Of a stretch of 31,485 nt of DNA, positions 15,261-23,320 are shown one piece after another. The position numbers and the translations under genes were made by a program. Every line of letters starts with the position of its first letter. Within the stretch, counting starts at the first letter, position 1. The stretch lies in the NCBI GenBank assembly GCA_964602445.1, contig CAZRQV010000023.1, positions 1 through 31,485 on the forward strand, read 5' to 3'. Source of the stretch: HGM12587 sp964602445 (GTDB taxonomy: Bacteria > Bacillota > Clostridia > Lachnospirales > Lachnospiraceae). The notes under the pieces were generated by a model, which was not told the DNA's origin, made no database searches, and worked only from the letters and a program-made list of their open reading frames with translations.

Positions 15261-17156
15261 ATGCCAGTATTGGAAAAAAATGTAGATGTAGTAGTAGTAG
15301 GTGCAGGACATGCAGGCTGTGAAGCCGCATTGGCCTGTGCAAGACTGGGACTGGAAACAGTCATTTTTACAGTCAGTGTAGACAGCATTGCACTGATGCC
15401 TTGTAATCCGAACATCGGCGGAAGTTCCAAGGGACATTTGGTCCGGGAAATTGATGCCCTTGGAGGAGAAATGGGAAAAAATATTGATAAAACCTTTATT
15501 CAATCAAAAATGCTGAATGTTTCAAAAGGGCCGGCGGTTCATTCTCTTCGTGCCCAGGCGGATAAAGCAGAATACAGCCGCAGTATGAGAATGGTTCTGG
15601 AAAATACGGATCATTTGTCAATCGTGCAGGCAGAAGTAACGGAAATCATGGCAGAAGATGGTCATGTAACCGGAGTGAAAATTTTATCCGGTGCTATCTA
15701 TTATGCTAAAGCAGTGGTTTTATGTACCGGGACTTATTTGAAAGCCAGATGTCTGTACGGTGATGTGGTAACACATACCGGTCCAAACGGTCTGCAGGCA
15801 GCCACCCATTTAACAGATTCTCTGAAAAATCTGGGTGTGGAAATGTTCCGTTTTAAAACAGGAACTCCGGCTCGAATTGATAAGCGAAGTGTCGATTTTT
15901 CAAAAATGGAAGAACAGTTTGGTGATAAAGAAGTCGTACCATTTTCCTTTACGACAGATCCGGAAGAAGTACAGATTGAGCAGGCTTCCTGCTGGCTGAC
16001 TTATACCAATGAAACAACCCATGAGATCATTCGCAGCAATCTGGAACGTTCTCCGTTATATTCCGGTGTGATCGAAGGAACCGGTCCAAGATATTGCCCT
16101 TCAATCGAAGATAAAGTAGTTCGATTTGCAGATAAAAACAGACATCAGGTATTTATCGAACCGGAAGGTCTCTATACCAATGAAATGTATGTAGGCGGAA
16201 TGAGCAGTTCCCTGCCGGAAGATGTACAGCATGCCATGTATCGCAGCGTTCCGGGATTAGAAAATGTAAAAATCGTAAGAAATGCTTATGCCATTGAATA
16301 TGACTGCATCAATCCGAGACAATTATATGCAACATTAGAATTTAAAAATATTAAAGGACTGTTCAGCGGCGGTCAGTTTAACGGAAGCTCCGGTTATGAA
16401 GAAGCAGCAGCCCAAGGGCTGGTGGCTGGAATCAATGCAGCCATGGAAGTGCTTGGAAAAGAACAGATCGTCATTGACAGATCTCAGGGATATATCGGTG
16501 TTTTGATCGATGATCTGGTAACAAAAGACAATCATGAACCATATCGTATGATGACTTCCAGAAGTGAATATCGTCTCCTTCTTCGCCAGGATAATGCGGA
16601 TCAGCGTCTGACGAGAATTGGTTATCAGGCAGGCTTGATTTCAGAAGAACGATATGAACATCTTTTAGAAAAAGAACGTCTGATTGAGGAAGAAGTCACA
16701 CGTCTGGAATCTGTGAATGTCGGAAGTTCAGAAAAAGTACAGGAAACTTTAAGACGTTACAATAGCACAGAATTAAAGTCTGGAACAACTTTAGCAGAAC
16801 TTTTGAAACGTCCGGAAATCAAATATGAATATCTGGCAGAAATCGATCCCGACAGACCACAGCTTGCAAAAGAAGTAACGGAACAGGTAGAAATCAATCT
16901 GAAATATGATGGATATATCAAACGTCAGATGAAACAGGTAGAACAGTTTAAAAAATTAGAAAATAAAAAAATCCCGTTAGATTTAGATTATAAAGAAATC
17001 GGATCTTTACGTGCAGAAGCTGTACAGAAATTAGAAGCCTATAGACCTTTGTCCATCGGTCAGGCGTCTCGAATTTCCGGAGTATCTCCGGCAGACATTT
17101 CTGTTATTTTGGTATATCTGGAACAAAGAAAACATGTTTCGAAAAAAGAGGATTAA
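15261..17156 (+). CDS. mnmG: tRNA uridine-5-carboxymethylaminomethyl synthesis enzyme MnmG
   Basis: 631 residues; ATG 15261 follows AAAGGAG. This is the FAD-binding partner of MnmE. The Rossmann motif is VVVGAGHAGCEAALA (from residue 11). The family signatures CNPNIGGSSKGHLVREIDALGG and GYEEAAAQGL are present. The C-terminal helical domain (about 500-631) docks MnmE and tRNA. The middle of the protein matches GidA over its whole length, with no frameshift. It is 11 bp after mnmE and 3 bp before rsmG. Confidence 0.97.
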   Translation: MPVLEKNVDVVVVGAGHAGCEAALACARLGLETVIFTVSVDSIALMPCNPNIGGSSKGHLVREIDALGGEMGKNIDKTFIQSKMLNVSKGPAVHSLRAQADKAEYSRSMRMVLENTDHLSIVQAEVTEIMAEDGHVTGVKILSGAIYYAKAVVLCTGTYLKARCLYGDVVTHTGPNGLQAATHLTDSLKNLGVEMFRFKTGTPARIDKRSVDFSKMEEQFGDKEVVPFSFTTDPEEVQIEQASCWLTYTNETTHEIIRSNLERSPLYSGVIEGTGPRYCPSIEDKVVRFADKNRHQVFIEPEGLYTNEMYVGGMSSSLPEDVQHAMYRSVPGLENVKIVRNAYAIEYDCINPRQLYATLEFKNIKGLFSGGQFNGSSGYEEAAAQGLVAGINAAMEVLGKEQIVIDRSQGYIGVLIDDLVTKDNHEPYRMMTSRSEYRLLLRQDNADQRLTRIGYQAGLISEERYEHLLEKERLIEEEVTRLESVNVGSSEKVQETLRRYNSTELKSGTTLAELLKRPEIKYEYLAEIDPDRPQLAKEVTEQVEINLKYDGYIKRQMKQVEQFKKLENKKIPLDLDYKEIGSLRAEAVQKLEAYRPLSIGQASRISGVSPADISVILVYLEQRKHVSKKED

Positions 17157-17159
17157 AAT

Positions 17160-17879
17160 TTGAACAGAGAAGAATTGTTAAAAGCAGGTGCAGCTTCAAT
17201 CGGTATTGAATTAACTGAAAAACAGACTGCACAGTTTATCCAATATTATGAAATTCTTGTAGAATGGAATTCATTTATGAATTTAACAGGGATTACAGAA
17301 TATGAAGAAGTAATTCAAAAGCATTTTGTAGATAGTCTAGCATTATGTAAAGCGATTAATTTACATAATATTTCTAATGTAATTGATATAGGAACAGGTG
17401 CAGGTTTTCCGGGAATTCCATTAAAGATTGCATTTCCACATTTAAAAATCACGCTTTTGGATTCTCTTCAGAAAAGAATTAAATTTTTAAACGAAGTTGT
17501 AACCCAGCTGGGCTTAGAAGAGGTAGAAACAATCCACGGAAGAGCGGAAGATTTTGCAAAACCTTCGATGAAGAGGGAATCTTACGATCTTTGTGTTTCC
17601 AGAGCAGTTGCGAATCTGGCATCACTTTCAGAGTATTGTCTGCCGTATGTAAAATTAGATGGATATTTCATACCATATAAATCGGGAAAAGTGGATGAGG
17701 AATTGGAGACATCTAAAAAAGCAGTGTTCCTTCTTGGAGGGAAAATCGAAGAAGAAGTGAAATTTATGCTTCCGGATTCTGATATTTCCAGAAGTCTGAT
17801 CAAAATCAAAAAAGTATCAGCAACACCGAAAAAATATCCGAGAAAATCAGGACTCGCCACAAAAGAACCAATCAAATAA
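17160..17879 (+). CDS. rsmG: 16S rRNA (guanine527-N7)-methyltransferase RsmG
   Basis: 239 residues from TTG 17160. AGAGGA lies 7 nt upstream inside the end of mnmG, and the start MNREELLKAG fits the family. The enzyme methylates G527 of 16S rRNA with S-adenosylmethionine; loss gives low-level streptomycin resistance in many bacteria. The SAM site is VIDIGTGAGFPGIPL (74-88), followed by LLDSLQKRIKFL and, later, CVSRAVANL. A basic tail (KKVSATPKKYPRKSG) is normal. A strong terminator follows. Confidence 0.96.
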   Translation: MNREELLKAGAASIGIELTEKQTAQFIQYYEILVEWNSFMNLTGITEYEEVIQKHFVDSLALCKAINLHNISNVIDIGTGAGFPGIPLKIAFPHLKITLLDSLQKRIKFLNEVVTQLGLEEVETIHGRAEDFAKPSMKRESYDLCVSRAVANLASLSEYCLPYVKLDGYFIPYKSGKVDEELETSKKAVFLLGGKIEEEVKFMLPDSDISRSLIKIKKVSATPKKYPRKSGLATKEPIK

Positions 17880-17888
17880 GAAAAGATA

Positions 17889-17927
17889 AAAGACACTGTC
17901 GCAGAAATGATGACAGTGTCTTTTTTT
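17889..17927. terminator. Terminator after rsmG, usable from both strands
   Basis: Perfect 12-bp stem AAAGACACTGTC/GACAGTGTCTTT with an 11-nt loop, followed by T7 on the plus strand. The minus strand also has TTTT after the stem, so it can stop the convergent hydrolase gene as well. Confidence 0.9.
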
Positions 17928-17976
17928 GAAAATTTTGTTTAAATTTACTTCGGACAGTTGCACTGTGAAGCTTCTA

Positions 17977-18948
17977 TTAAAGAGAAGAAGGTTCGGATGC
18001 CCAATATTCATGAATGAGATCTATTACTTTGCCCGGTGCTTCCAGTTGAGGAAGGTAAGAGGTGTGAAGAATGGAAACACATTCAATCTTTTTATTTAAT
18101 TTTGCATAATCTTCAGGAACAAAATCGGATTCATAAAAATCTTCACCGGAGATAATCAGAATTTCCTTATCTAATGTTTTTAATCCATGGGAAATATCCA
18201 TGTTTAAATAATTGCCTTTTAAGCTGGCATATAAATATTTGCTTCCGGATCTATCTTTATGACAAGATTCGTAATAATATTCGCTGATTTCCTGAAAATC
18301 ACTATTTGGATTACTGTAATACTGATCAAGAAAACGATCGGTAATACGATCTGTACTATGGGACACATGGTAAATGAATGTACCAAGCACAGGACATGTG
18401 ATCAATGCTTTTTTGATTTTGGAAACAGGATTTGGTGTTTCTTTTAAATTCACTAAATCTGCCGGGTTGATTAAAATAATTCGATCTATGAGAGCAGATG
18501 TTAATTTGGCAGACATGATGACCGGAGCAGCAGATTTTCCGGTTGCAATCAAATCTGTTTTTTCTTTGATCACATCTTTAATGAAATCCGAAATTAATTG
18601 TACATATAAAAAATTGTTATAGATCAGTTTTGATTTCTGAGAACGTCCGCATCCTAACAGATCAATGGTATAAACGGTGTGAGATTTGGCAAGTTTATGT
18701 TCCAGATAGAACCATTCCATACCGGAGCTGCATTCGTCTAAGTCATGAATCAGAAGAATCGGAGATCCTTTGCCGGAAACCTTGTAAAAAATATTGCCAT
18801 ATTTAAAGGAATAAAAGAATCCGGAATCTTTTTGCAGTAAATTTTTTGCATTCGCAGATTTCATGATATATTGATTTGCCAGATGCATTGTTGTTCCAAT
18901 GGCGGCAGTAGTAAAAAGGATTTTTTTCAGAGTATGATGTTTGCTCAT
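17977..18948 (-). CDS. Membrane-anchored alpha/beta hydrolase of unknown substrate
   Basis: 323 residues; ATG 18948 follows GGAGGAG. A hydrophobic N-terminal helix (9-29, after HHTLKK) looks like an uncleaved signal anchor, placing the enzyme outside the membrane. The hydrolase fold follows: an oxyanion HDL at 68-70, DLLGCGRS (96-103), the nucleophile elbow GKSAA with S139, acid candidate D270 (SGED) and H295 (LHTSYLPQLEAP). The elbow lacks the usual final Gly. The family includes esterases, lipases and peptidases, and nothing here singles one out. It lies on the minus strand between rsmG and parA, head-on to replication. Confidence 0.75.
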   Translation of the reverse strand: MSKHHTLKKILFTTAAIGTTMHLANQYIMKSANAKNLLQKDSGFFYSFKYGNIFYKVSGKGSPILLIHDLDECSSGMEWFYLEHKLAKSHTVYTIDLLGCGRSQKSKLIYNNFLYVQLISDFIKDVIKEKTDLIATGKSAAPVIMSAKLTSALIDRIILINPADLVNLKETPNPVSKIKKALITCPVLGTFIYHVSHSTDRITDRFLDQYYSNPNSDFQEISEYYYESCHKDRSGSKYLYASLKGNYLNMDISHGLKTLDKEILIISGEDFYESDFVPEDYAKLNKKIECVSILHTSYLPQLEAPGKVIDLIHEYWASEPSSL

Positions 18949-19184
18949 AACAATTCTCCTCCTATGCTGTTTATGAGTTTAGTATACTCCATTCACGGAG
19001 CGAATGAAACTTATTTTTTTCTTAAATTTAGATGAAAAGCGGAAATAAGTAATGGTTAGAAATGATAAGGAACAGAGAATTTTATGTTATCAGAGAAGAA
19101 AGAACAGTGAAGATTGTATTTAGAATTATGTAAATCATAAAACAACAAATGAAGTTTGGAAAAAGAAATTAAATTTAAAAATAA

Positions 19185-19200
19185 TGTTTCACGTGAAACA
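19185..19200. promoter_or_regulatory. parS site 1
   Basis: Perfect 16-bp palindrome TGTTTCACGTGAAACA, identical to the conserved Bacillus parS core. It is the nucleation site for ParB spreading near the origin. It lies 144 bp before parA and overlaps the -35 position of a likely parAB promoter. Confidence 0.97.
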
Positions 19201-19206
19201 TAGTTG

Positions 19207-19215
19207 TGATATACT
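19207..19215 (+). promoter_or_regulatory. Extended -10 promoter for parAB
   Basis: TG-A-TATACT (19207-19215), an extended -10. At a 17-bp spacing the -35 position (19187-19192) falls inside parS site 1. The start site would be near 19222, about 120 nt before parA and upstream of parS site 2. Confidence 0.5.
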
Positions 19216-19306
19216 GCTTTTATGCTGAAAAGATTTGGTTAAAATCTGAAAGCAGATTTATAAAAATCAAAATGGTCATAGGAATGAAAATACATTTTGC
19301 ATAAAA

Positions 19307-19322
19307 TGTTTCACGTGAAACA
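19307..19322. promoter_or_regulatory. parS site 2
   Basis: A second perfect TGTTTCACGTGAAACA, 122 bp after the first and 22 bp before parA. It lies between the presumed promoter and the start codon. Confidence 0.97.
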
Positions 19323-19344
19323 TTAAAAACAGAAAGGAGATACC

Positions 19345-20121
19345 ATGGGAAGAATTATTGCTATTGCAAACCAAAAGGGTGGTGTCGGAAAAACTACGAC
19401 AGCCATCAATTTGTCTGCATGTCTGGCAGAAGCGGGACAAAAGGTGCTGACGATTGATGTGGATCCGCAGGGAAATACGACCAGTGGACTGGGCGTAGAT
19501 AAAAATGCTGTTGAAAATACAATTTATGAACTGATTCTGGAAGAAGCAGATATTGATGATGTGATCGTAAATACAGAATTTGAAAATTTATCTATCATTG
19601 CGTCGAATATCGATCTGGCAGCAGCAGAAATCGAATTAATTGGTGTTCAGGAGAAAGAGTTTATTTTAAAAAAAGCGGTAGAGAAGATCAGGGAAAATTA
19701 TGATTTTATCATTATTGACTGTCCGCCGTCTTTAAATATGCTGACAATTAATGCAATGACAACAGCGGATACTGTTTTAGTTCCGATTCAGTGTGAATAT
19801 TATGCACTGGAAGGATTGAGTCAGCTGCTGCATACAGTAAATCTCGTAAAGACACGTTTGAATCCGGATCTGGAAATGGAAGGTGTCGTATTTACAATGT
19901 ATGATGCACGTACCAATCTTTCACTGCAGGTGGTAGAAAACGTAAAAAACAATCTGAATCAGACCATCTATAAGACAATTATTCCGAGAAATATTAGATT
20001 GGCAGAAGCACCAAGTCATGGATTACCAATCAATGTATATGATACAAGATCAACAGGAGCAGAAAGCTATCGAATGTTAGCACAAGAAGTAATTCGCAGA
20101 GGTGAAGGATCATGGCAGTAA
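19345..20121 (+). CDS. parA: Chromosome partitioning ATPase ParA (Soj)
   Basis: 258 residues; ATG 19345 behind AGAAAGGAG. A Walker-type ATPase whose dimer binds nonspecific DNA and, together with ParB, segregates and regulates origins. The deviant Walker A KGGVGKTT (11-18) includes the signature lysine; Walker A' follows with DVDPQGN (about 38-44); Walker B reads IIIDCPPSL. It lies next to two parS sites, so parABS is complete here. It overlaps parB by 10 bp. Confidence 0.96.
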   Translation: MGRIIAIANQKGGVGKTTTAINLSACLAEAGQKVLTIDVDPQGNTTSGLGVDKNAVENTIYELILEEADIDDVIVNTEFENLSIIASNIDLAAAEIELIGVQEKEFILKKAVEKIRENYDFIIIDCPPSLNMLTINAMTTADTVLVPIQCEYYALEGLSQLLHTVNLVKTRLNPDLEMEGVVFTMYDARTNLSLQVVENVKNNLNQTIYKTIIPRNIRLAEAPSHGLPINVYDTRSTGAESYRMLAQEVIRRGEGSWQ

Positions 20122-21035
20122 AAAGAGGCGGTTTAGGAAAAGGATTGGATAGTCTGATTCCGAATATGAATGCAGGTGTTTCTGAAACACCGAAAAAAGA
20201 AGAAAAAACAAAGATTGTAGAAAAAGTCGTAGAGAAGGTTGTAGAAAAGCCAATCGAGGTAAAAGTGAAAACTTCTAAGATTGAGCCGAACAAGGAACAG
20301 CCAAGAAGAAATTTTGATGAAGATGCATTGATCGAATTATCAGAATCTATCAAACAGCACGGTGTTCTGCAGCCGTTGTTAGTACAGGAAAGAAATGGTT
20401 ATTATGAAATCATTGCAGGGGAACGCAGATGGAGAGCAGCAAAACTGGCTGGCTTGAAAGAAGTTCCGGTTATTATCAAAAATTTTACAGATCAGGAAAT
20501 TCTAGAAATTTCTCTGATTGAAAATATTCAGAGAGAAAATCTGAATCCAATCGAAGAAGCAATCGCATATAAGAGATTATTGGAAGAATTTCATTTAAAA
20601 CAAGATGATATTGCACAGAGAGTCTCTAAAAGCAGAACTGCAGTAACCAATTCTATGAGATTGCTGAAATTAGACGAACGAGTTCAGCAGATGGTTATTG
20701 AAGAAAAAATTTCAACAGGACATGCCAGAGCATTGTTAGGTCTGGAAGATATGGAAATGCAGTATCTTATGGCCGGAAAAGTATTTGATGAAAAAATGAG
20801 CGTTCGTGAAGTGGAAAAGCTGGTGAAAATGTTAAATCATCCAAAAAAGGAAAACAAAAAACCGGTGGAAGTAAACCAGGCTGTTTATGAAGATATGTCG
20901 GAACGATTAAAACAGCTAATGGGAACGAAAGTCCAAATTTTACCGAGAAGCAATGAAAAAGGAAAGATCGAAATCGAATATTATTCCAGTGATGAACTGG
21001 AACGTATCATTGATCTGTTCATGAGTACGAAGTAG
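20112..21035 (+). CDS. parB: Chromosome partitioning CTPase ParB (Spo0J)
   Basis: 307 residues; ATG 20112 sits within the end of parA, with GGTGAAGG upstream. The N-terminal MAVKRGGLGKGLDSLIP motif is the ParA-stimulating peptide. The CTP-binding domain has QPRRNF and GERRWRAAKLAG (box II) and ENIQRENLNP (box III). A helix-turn-helix (DIAQRVSKSRTAVTNSMRLL) contacts parS. The C-terminal dimerisation part follows. A charged Lys/Val/Glu linker (about 27-52) precedes the CTPase domain. Confidence 0.96.
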   Translation: MAVKRGGLGKGLDSLIPNMNAGVSETPKKEEKTKIVEKVVEKVVEKPIEVKVKTSKIEPNKEQPRRNFDEDALIELSESIKQHGVLQPLLVQERNGYYEIIAGERRWRAAKLAGLKEVPVIIKNFTDQEILEISLIENIQRENLNPIEEAIAYKRLLEEFHLKQDDIAQRVSKSRTAVTNSMRLLKLDERVQQMVIEEKISTGHARALLGLEDMEMQYLMAGKVFDEKMSVREVEKLVKMLNHPKKENKKPVEVNQAVYEDMSERLKQLMGTKVQILPRSNEKGKIEIEYYSSDELERIIDLFMSTK

Positions 21036-21047
21036 GAGGAAAAGAGA

Positions 21048-21545
21048 ATGAATTTTTCAAATATTTCGATGGAGACGATCGCATTGGCAGCAGCGATTGC
21101 GTTAGGTGTTGTATGTGTTGTAACGATCATTTTATTAATCATCACATTATGTAAACTGAAAAAACTTCGAAAAAGAGTAGACACCTTGACTCGCGGAAAA
21201 GATACGGAATCAATGGAAGATACGATCTTAAAGTTTTTTGAAAGAATTGAAGCCTTGGAAAGTCATGAACAGGGAATGGAAGATAATATTCAAAAAATCA
21301 AAGAAAACCTGAAAATGACTTATCAGAAAAAAGGAATGGTAAAATACGATGCCTTCCGTGAAATGAGCGGAGCATTAAGTTACTCCGTGGCATTGTTAGA
21401 TCAGGAAAACAACGGGGTACTGATCACTTCTATGTACAGTCGGGAAGGCTGTTACAGTTATGCAAAAGAAATCGTTCACGGAGAAAGTGAACTGAATCTT
21501 TCAGAGGAAGAAGCAGAAGCATTAAAACAGGCTATTGCAAAGTAA
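21048..21545 (+). CDS. DUF4446 family protein, single membrane helix
   Basis: 165 residues, ATG 21048 after TAGGAGGAAAAG. An N-terminal membrane helix (about 11-35) is followed by a basic stop (KLKKLRKR), a coiled-coil-like middle (50-95) and a C-terminal soluble part containing KYDAFREMSG, LDQENNGVLITS and REGCYSYAKE. These segments match the DUF4446 family, which commonly sits just after parB in Clostridia. Function unknown. The 12-bp gap to parB suggests co-transcription with parAB. Confidence 0.82.
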   Translation: MNFSNISMETIALAAAIALGVVCVVTIILLIITLCKLKKLRKRVDTLTRGKDTESMEDTILKFFERIEALESHEQGMEDNIQKIKENLKMTYQKKGMVKYDAFREMSGALSYSVALLDQENNGVLITSMYSREGCYSYAKEIVHGESELNLSEEEAEALKQAIAK

Positions 21546-21552
21546 AAAAGTA

Positions 21553-21561
21553 TGATATAAT
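21553..21561 (+). promoter_or_regulatory. Extended -10 promoter entering the tandem repeats
   Basis: TG-A-TATAAT (21553-21561), with TTGCAA 15 bp before the TATAAT as a short-spaced -35. Its -10 runs into the first bases of repeat unit 1, so transcription toward serS would carry the repeats in the leader RNA. Confidence 0.5.
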
Positions 21562-21666
21562 GAGCGTTAGTGAGTCGGAGTAAATGAAGTATGTTCAGGA
21601 CGAACAGCGAATGTTGCATACGATAGATTTCGAAGAAATCGTCGAGCACACAGTGCGAATCGTATG
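21557..21666 (+). repeat. 110-bp tandem repeat, unit 1
   Basis: Full 110-bp unit, starting ATAATGAGCGTTAG and ending ATCGTATG. It contains four pairing segments: TGTTC/GAACA (21592-21606), CATACGAT/ATCGTATG (21617-21624 with 21659-21666), GATTTC/GAAATC (21626-21640) and GCAC/GTGC (21646-21656). The last three nest as a three-way junction. Confidence 0.9.
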
Positions 21667-21721
21667 ATAATGAGCGTTAGTGAGTCGGAGTAAATGAAGT
21701 ATGTTCAGGACGAACAGCGAA
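21667..21721 (+). repeat. 110-bp tandem repeat, unit 2 (cut by gap)
   Basis: The first 55 bases of a second unit, identical to unit 1 over this length (offset exactly 110). It stops at the N run. Confidence 0.9.
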
Positions 21722-21821
21722 NNNNNNNNNNNNNNNNNNNNNNNNNNNNNNNNNNNNNNNNNNNNNNNNNNNNNNNNNNNNNNNNNNNNNNNNNNNNNNN
21801 NNNNNNNNNNNNNNNNNNNNN
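21722..21821. other. Assembly gap of 100 N
   Basis: Exactly 100 N, the conventional placeholder for a gap of unknown size. It lies inside the tandem repeat, where short reads cannot be placed. Confidence 0.98.
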
Positions 21822-21875
21822 TGTCGCATACGATAGATTTCGAAGAAATCGTCAAGCACTTGCGTAAATCATAAA
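21822..21875 (+). repeat. 110-bp tandem repeat, final degenerate unit
   Basis: Resumes at the repeat position where unit 2 stopped (TGTCGCATACGATAG versus TGTTGCATACGATAG in unit 1). It keeps GATTTC/GAAATC but loses the ATCGTATG arm and the GCAC/GTGC hairpin, as usual for the last unit of an array. The 63 bp after it hold a short AATCAT/ATGATT hairpin (21867-21883) and the serS ribosome binding site. Confidence 0.85.
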
Positions 21876-21938
21876 AAATGATTATCATAAGAAAATAGTT
21901 GTTCGAGTAATCGAAATTCATAATTTAGGAGAGAAAAA

Positions 21939-23225
21939 ATGTTAGATATCAGATTTTTAAGAGAAAATCCAGAATTAGTAAAAGAAAATATCAAAAAGAA
22001 ATTCCAGGACAGCAAACTTCCATTGGTAGATGAAGTAATTGAACTGGATGCAAAGAGACGTGAAGCACAGCAGGAAGCAGATCAGCTGCGTGCAGAAAAA
22101 AATAAAATTTCCAAACAGATCGGTGCATTTATGGCACAGGGAAAGAAAGAAGAAGCAGAAGCTGTAAAAGCACAGGTTGCAGCAGATTCTAAAAAATTAG
22201 AAGAACTTTCTTTATTAGAAAAAGAATTAGAAGAAAAAGTTACAAAGATCATGATGGTCATTCCAAATATCATTGATCCAAGTGTACCAATCGGTAAAGA
22301 TGATTCTGAAAACGTAGAAGTTACAAAATACGGTGATCCGGTAGTTCCTGAATTCGAAATCCCATATCATACAGAAATTATGGAACGCTTTAACGGAATT
22401 GATCTGGATGCTGCAAGACGTGTTGCAGGAAATGGTTTCTATTATCTGATGGGAGATATTGCAAGACTTCATTCAGCAGTGATCTCTTATGCAAGAGATT
22501 TCATGATCAACCGTGGATTCACTTATTGTGTACCACCTTTCATGATCAGAAGCAATGTTGTTACAGGTGTTATGAGCTTTGCAGAAATGGAAGCGATGAT
22601 GTATAAGATCGAAGGTGAAGATCTGTACCTGATCGGTACCAGTGAACATTCTATGATCGGTAAATTTATCGATCAGATCGTTCCGGAAGCAGAACTTCCA
22701 TATACTTTAACAAGCTATTCTCCATGTTTCAGAAAAGAAAAAGGTGCTCATGGTCTGGAAGAACGTGGTGTATACAGAATCCATCAGTTCGAAAAACAGG
22801 AAATGGTTGTTGTATGTAAACCGGAAGAAAGCGAAATGTGGTTTGATAAATTATGGCAGAACACCGTAGATTTATTCCGTTCTATGGATATTCCTGTTAG
22901 AACCTTAGAATGCTGTTCTGGTGACTTAGCTGATCTGAAAGTAAAATCTTTCGACGTAGAAGCATGGTCTCCAAGACAGAAAAAATATTTCGAAGTTGGA
23001 AGCTGCTCTAATTTAGGAGATGCTCAGGCAAGAAGATTAAAAATCCGTGTAAATGGTGAAAACGGAAAATATTTCGCGCATACATTAAATAATACAGTAG
23101 TTGCACCACCTCGTATGCTGATCGCATTCCTGGAAAACAATTTACAGGAAGACGGATCTGTGAAAATTCCGGAAGTGTTACGTCCATACATGGGCGGCAT
23201 GGAAGTGATGGTGCCGAAAAACTAA
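21939..23225 (+). CDS. serS: Seryl-tRNA synthetase
   Basis: 428 residues; ATG 21939 behind TTAGGAGAG. This class II synthetase charges tRNA-Ser. The N-terminal long coiled-coil arm (about 25-100), which grips the long variable arm of tRNA-Ser, is clear. Motif 2 is FRKEKGAHG with ERGVYRIHQFEKQE, and motif 3 NTVVAPPRMLIAFLENN. The TSEHSMIG segment lies in the serine pocket. The window's tRNA-Ser(GCU) is a substrate. No T-box leader was found upstream; the leader instead carries the tandem repeats. Confidence 0.96.
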   Translation: MLDIRFLRENPELVKENIKKKFQDSKLPLVDEVIELDAKRREAQQEADQLRAEKNKISKQIGAFMAQGKKEEAEAVKAQVAADSKKLEELSLLEKELEEKVTKIMMVIPNIIDPSVPIGKDDSENVEVTKYGDPVVPEFEIPYHTEIMERFNGIDLDAARRVAGNGFYYLMGDIARLHSAVISYARDFMINRGFTYCVPPFMIRSNVVTGVMSFAEMEAMMYKIEGEDLYLIGTSEHSMIGKFIDQIVPEAELPYTLTSYSPCFRKEKGAHGLEERGVYRIHQFEKQEMVVVCKPEESEMWFDKLWQNTVDLFRSMDIPVRTLECCSGDLADLKVKSFDVEAWSPRQKKYFEVGSCSNLGDAQARRLKIRVNGENGKYFAHTLNNTVVAPPRMLIAFLENNLQEDGSVKIPEVLRPYMGGMEVMVPKN

Positions 23226-23320
23226 TCTGCCGGAAAATGCAGATGCAGATCCGTACAATGTGGATAAAGTGAGAATTGACAGATCAAATGTGGATGATAG
23301 GATAAAAAGGAGGTGGAACG

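Noticed and set aside
21557..21875. CRISPR array
   Set aside because: Units are directly abutting 110-bp copies with no unique spacers and no cas genes nearby.
21822..21938. T-box riboswitch before serS
   Set aside because: No specifier-loop or antiterminator core motif is visible; the only hairpin is an AT-rich 6-bp one with no U-tract.
23276..23303. TTGACA-16-TAGGAT as a promoter of the DUF3881 gene
   Set aside because: The start site would fall within the ribosome binding site, and the -10 matches at only four positions, so it was not listed.
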